From the NCBI GenBank assembly GCA_003651045.1, contig QMTJ01000057.1:1-7096 (forward strand): a stretch of 7,096 bases of DNA, read 5' to 3'. Below are positions 6,010 to 7,096 of this stretch, piece by piece (positions within the stretch are counted from its first letter, which is position 1; each line of letters starts with the position of its first letter). Both the position numbers and the translations under genes were made by a program. Origin of the DNA: Thermoplasmata archaeon. Its GTDB lineage: Archaea > Thermoplasmatota > E2 > DHVEG-1. The notes under the pieces were generated by a model that saw nothing but the letters and a program-made list of their open reading frames with translations, had not been told where the DNA came from and did not search any database.

Positions 6010-6018
6010 TTTATATAC
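6010..6018 (+). promoter_or_regulatory. TATA box of the C25 peptidase gene
   Basis: TTTATATAC is centred about 55 bp upstream of the ATG, predicting a leader of roughly 25-30 nt. Unlike its neighbours, this gene therefore seems to have a real 5' leader. Further AT-rich strings at about 6025-6050 are alternative boxes. Confidence 0.5.
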
Positions 6019-6054
6019 AACAAAATTTATTTATAATATATAATAATATATTGT

Positions 6055-6064
6055 AAGGGTTGAT
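6055..6064 (+). promoter_or_regulatory. Probable ribosome binding site of the C25 peptidase gene
   Basis: AAGGGTTGAT lies just before ATTATG and matches 7 of 10 bases of AGGAGGTGAT, the complement of the archaeal 16S 3' end. It supports the ATG at 6069 and agrees with the predicted 5' leader. It is the best Shine-Dalgarno-like site in the window. Confidence 0.45.
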
Positions 6065-6068
6065 TATT

Positions 6069-7096
6069 ATGAACCCTGATAAAAAAATAATAGCAATAGG
6101 TATAGTAGTTACAATAATCCTCTCTGGTTTTGCAGGAGCATTAGTATATCTATATATCCCAGGCGGGGGAGAGATAAAACCAAAAAAGGGAAAACCAGGT
6201 TTATATGAAGAAGGAACTACTGTTATCAAAAAAGAGTTTAATTTTTCTCAACCAACAATTAAAGTAAACAATGGCTATTCAAATGTTTACGTAAAAGAGG
6301 CTAATTTGTATAGTATAAATGATGGTAGACCAGTAGTACCAGTTAATCTTACTGTTGTAGAACTCCCATTTGGTAGTAAAATAATAAATGTTAATTATGA
6401 ATATTCTGAACCCAAGGAAATATCTTTATCAAACAAACTTTCTTTTGGATCTTGTTCAACACTTACAGGTATGGATAAGGATATCTATAGTAAAAACATT
6501 TTTTATCCAGAAGAATGGGTATCCTACCACACGGGTGGCGGTTTATCAAAGGGTGTTCATAAAACATTTTTTGTACTACGTGTCAACCCCGTGAGATATA
6601 ATTCTTTTTATGATGAGTTACAGTTTATACAAAATGTTAAAGTTGAGATAGTTTATAAAGAACCAGAAACACCTCTATTGTTTGATACACATAAAAACGA
6701 TCTTTTAATTATTTCCCCTTCAGAGTTTACAAAACTTTTAACCCCTCTTGCTGAACATAAAAACGAAGTAGGTATAAAAACCAAGGTTGTAAGCTTGGAT
6801 GAGGTTTACAAGGAAAACAAAGGTATGGATCAACAGGAGAAAATAAAATATTACATAAAATCAGCAGTTGAAAAATGGGGTACCAAGTATGTCCTCCTCG
6901 TTGGTGGTATCAAAGGTCAAAGTAGTAAATGGAATCTACCAGTTAGATATAGTCATGTTCTTATACCTGAGGGTACACAAGAAGTTATTGAACCAGAGTT
7001 CATAAGTGATCTCTACTACGCTGATATCTATGATAGCGAGGGTAAATTCAGCAGCTGGGATTCTAATGATAACGGTGTTTTTGCAGAATGGGAAAA
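6069..7096 (+). CDS. Membrane-anchored C25 (gingipain-type) peptidase, N-terminal part, cut by window edge
   Basis: The 342 residues present are open to the right edge. Residues 1-6 are polar/basic (MNPDKK) and 7-30 form one hydrophobic span (IIAIGIVVTIILSGFAGALV and on). It is followed directly by a Gly/Lys/Pro-rich stretch with no signal-peptidase motif or lipobox cysteine, so it probably acts as an uncleaved anchor with the rest outside. Residues 60-200 resemble the beta-rich propeptide of C25 peptidases. From about 208 the catalytic domain begins: KNDLLIISPSEF, then VKVVSLDEVY-like sequence, DQQEKIKYYIKSAVEKWG at 254-271, KYVLLVGG at 273-280, LPVRY at 290-294, and SDLYYADIYD at 313-322. 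An acidic, possibly calcium-binding DSNDNG follows. The catalytic His and Cys would lie beyond the edge, so activity cannot be judged. C25 enzymes are extracellular cysteine peptidases; use of detrital protein is an inference from family and location. Confidence 0.87.
   Translation, partial: MNPDKKIIAIGIVVTIILSGFAGALVYLYIPGGGEIKPKKGKPGLYEEGTTVIKKEFNFSQPTIKVNNGYSNVYVKEANLYSINDGRPVVPVNLTVVELPFGSKIINVNYEYSEPKEISLSNKLSFGSCSTLTGMDKDIYSKNIFYPEEWVSYHTGGGLSKGVHKTFFVLRVNPVRYNSFYDELQFIQNVKVEIVYKEPETPLLFDTHKNDLLIISPSEFTKLLTPLAEHKNEVGIKTKVVSLDEVYKENKGMDQQEKIKYYIKSAVEKWGTKYVLLVGGIKGQSSKWNLPVRYSHVLIPEGTQEVIEPEFISDLYYADIYDSEGKFSSWDSNDNGVFAEWE

Overview
This window looks archaeal, most likely from a Thermoplasmatota-type lineage. 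The evidence is a deoxyhypusine synthase-family gene, a long HypA paired with a Mrp/MinD-type ATPase as in Thermococcales, TATA-like boxes about 27-32 bp upstream of start codons, almost no Shine-Dalgarno sequences, GTG/TTG starts, and short oligo-T tracts just after stop codons. The DNA is AT-rich (about two-thirds A+T by eye). A clostripain-type (C11) and a gingipain-type (C25) exported protein close together recall protein-degrading sediment archaea such as Marine Benthic Group D/Thermoprofundales. That placement is inference from gene content only.

Left part, minus strand. A larE-larB pair (larB runs off the left edge; the genes overlap by 4 bp) encodes two enzymes of nickel-pincer nucleotide cofactor synthesis. 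This LarE has the three cysteines expected of the iron-sulfur-cluster type. Upstream of it is a 268-bp non-coding gap with an unusual inverted repeat. Next come an unrecognised 296-residue protein with a likely C-terminal winged helix, a deoxyhypusine synthase homologue that keeps the catalytic lysine but not the His-His pair of the eukaryotic enzyme, and an exported clostripain-fold protein whose catalytic histidine position is alanine.

Right part, plus strand. A divergent promoter region of about 120 bp separates the clostripain homologue from a compact hypA-hypB operon for nickel delivery to [NiFe]-hydrogenase. The hypB position is filled by a Mrp/MinD-type ATPase, not the usual SIMIBI GTPase. 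After a palindromic T-rich terminator, a separately promoted gene for a membrane-anchored C25 peptidase begins and runs off the right edge before its catalytic residues.

Two themes stand out. Two different nickel-enzyme maturation systems lie within 4 kb of each other, and two clan-CD peptidase-fold proteins carry export signals. No tRNA, rRNA, CRISPR, insertion sequence or integration site was seen.
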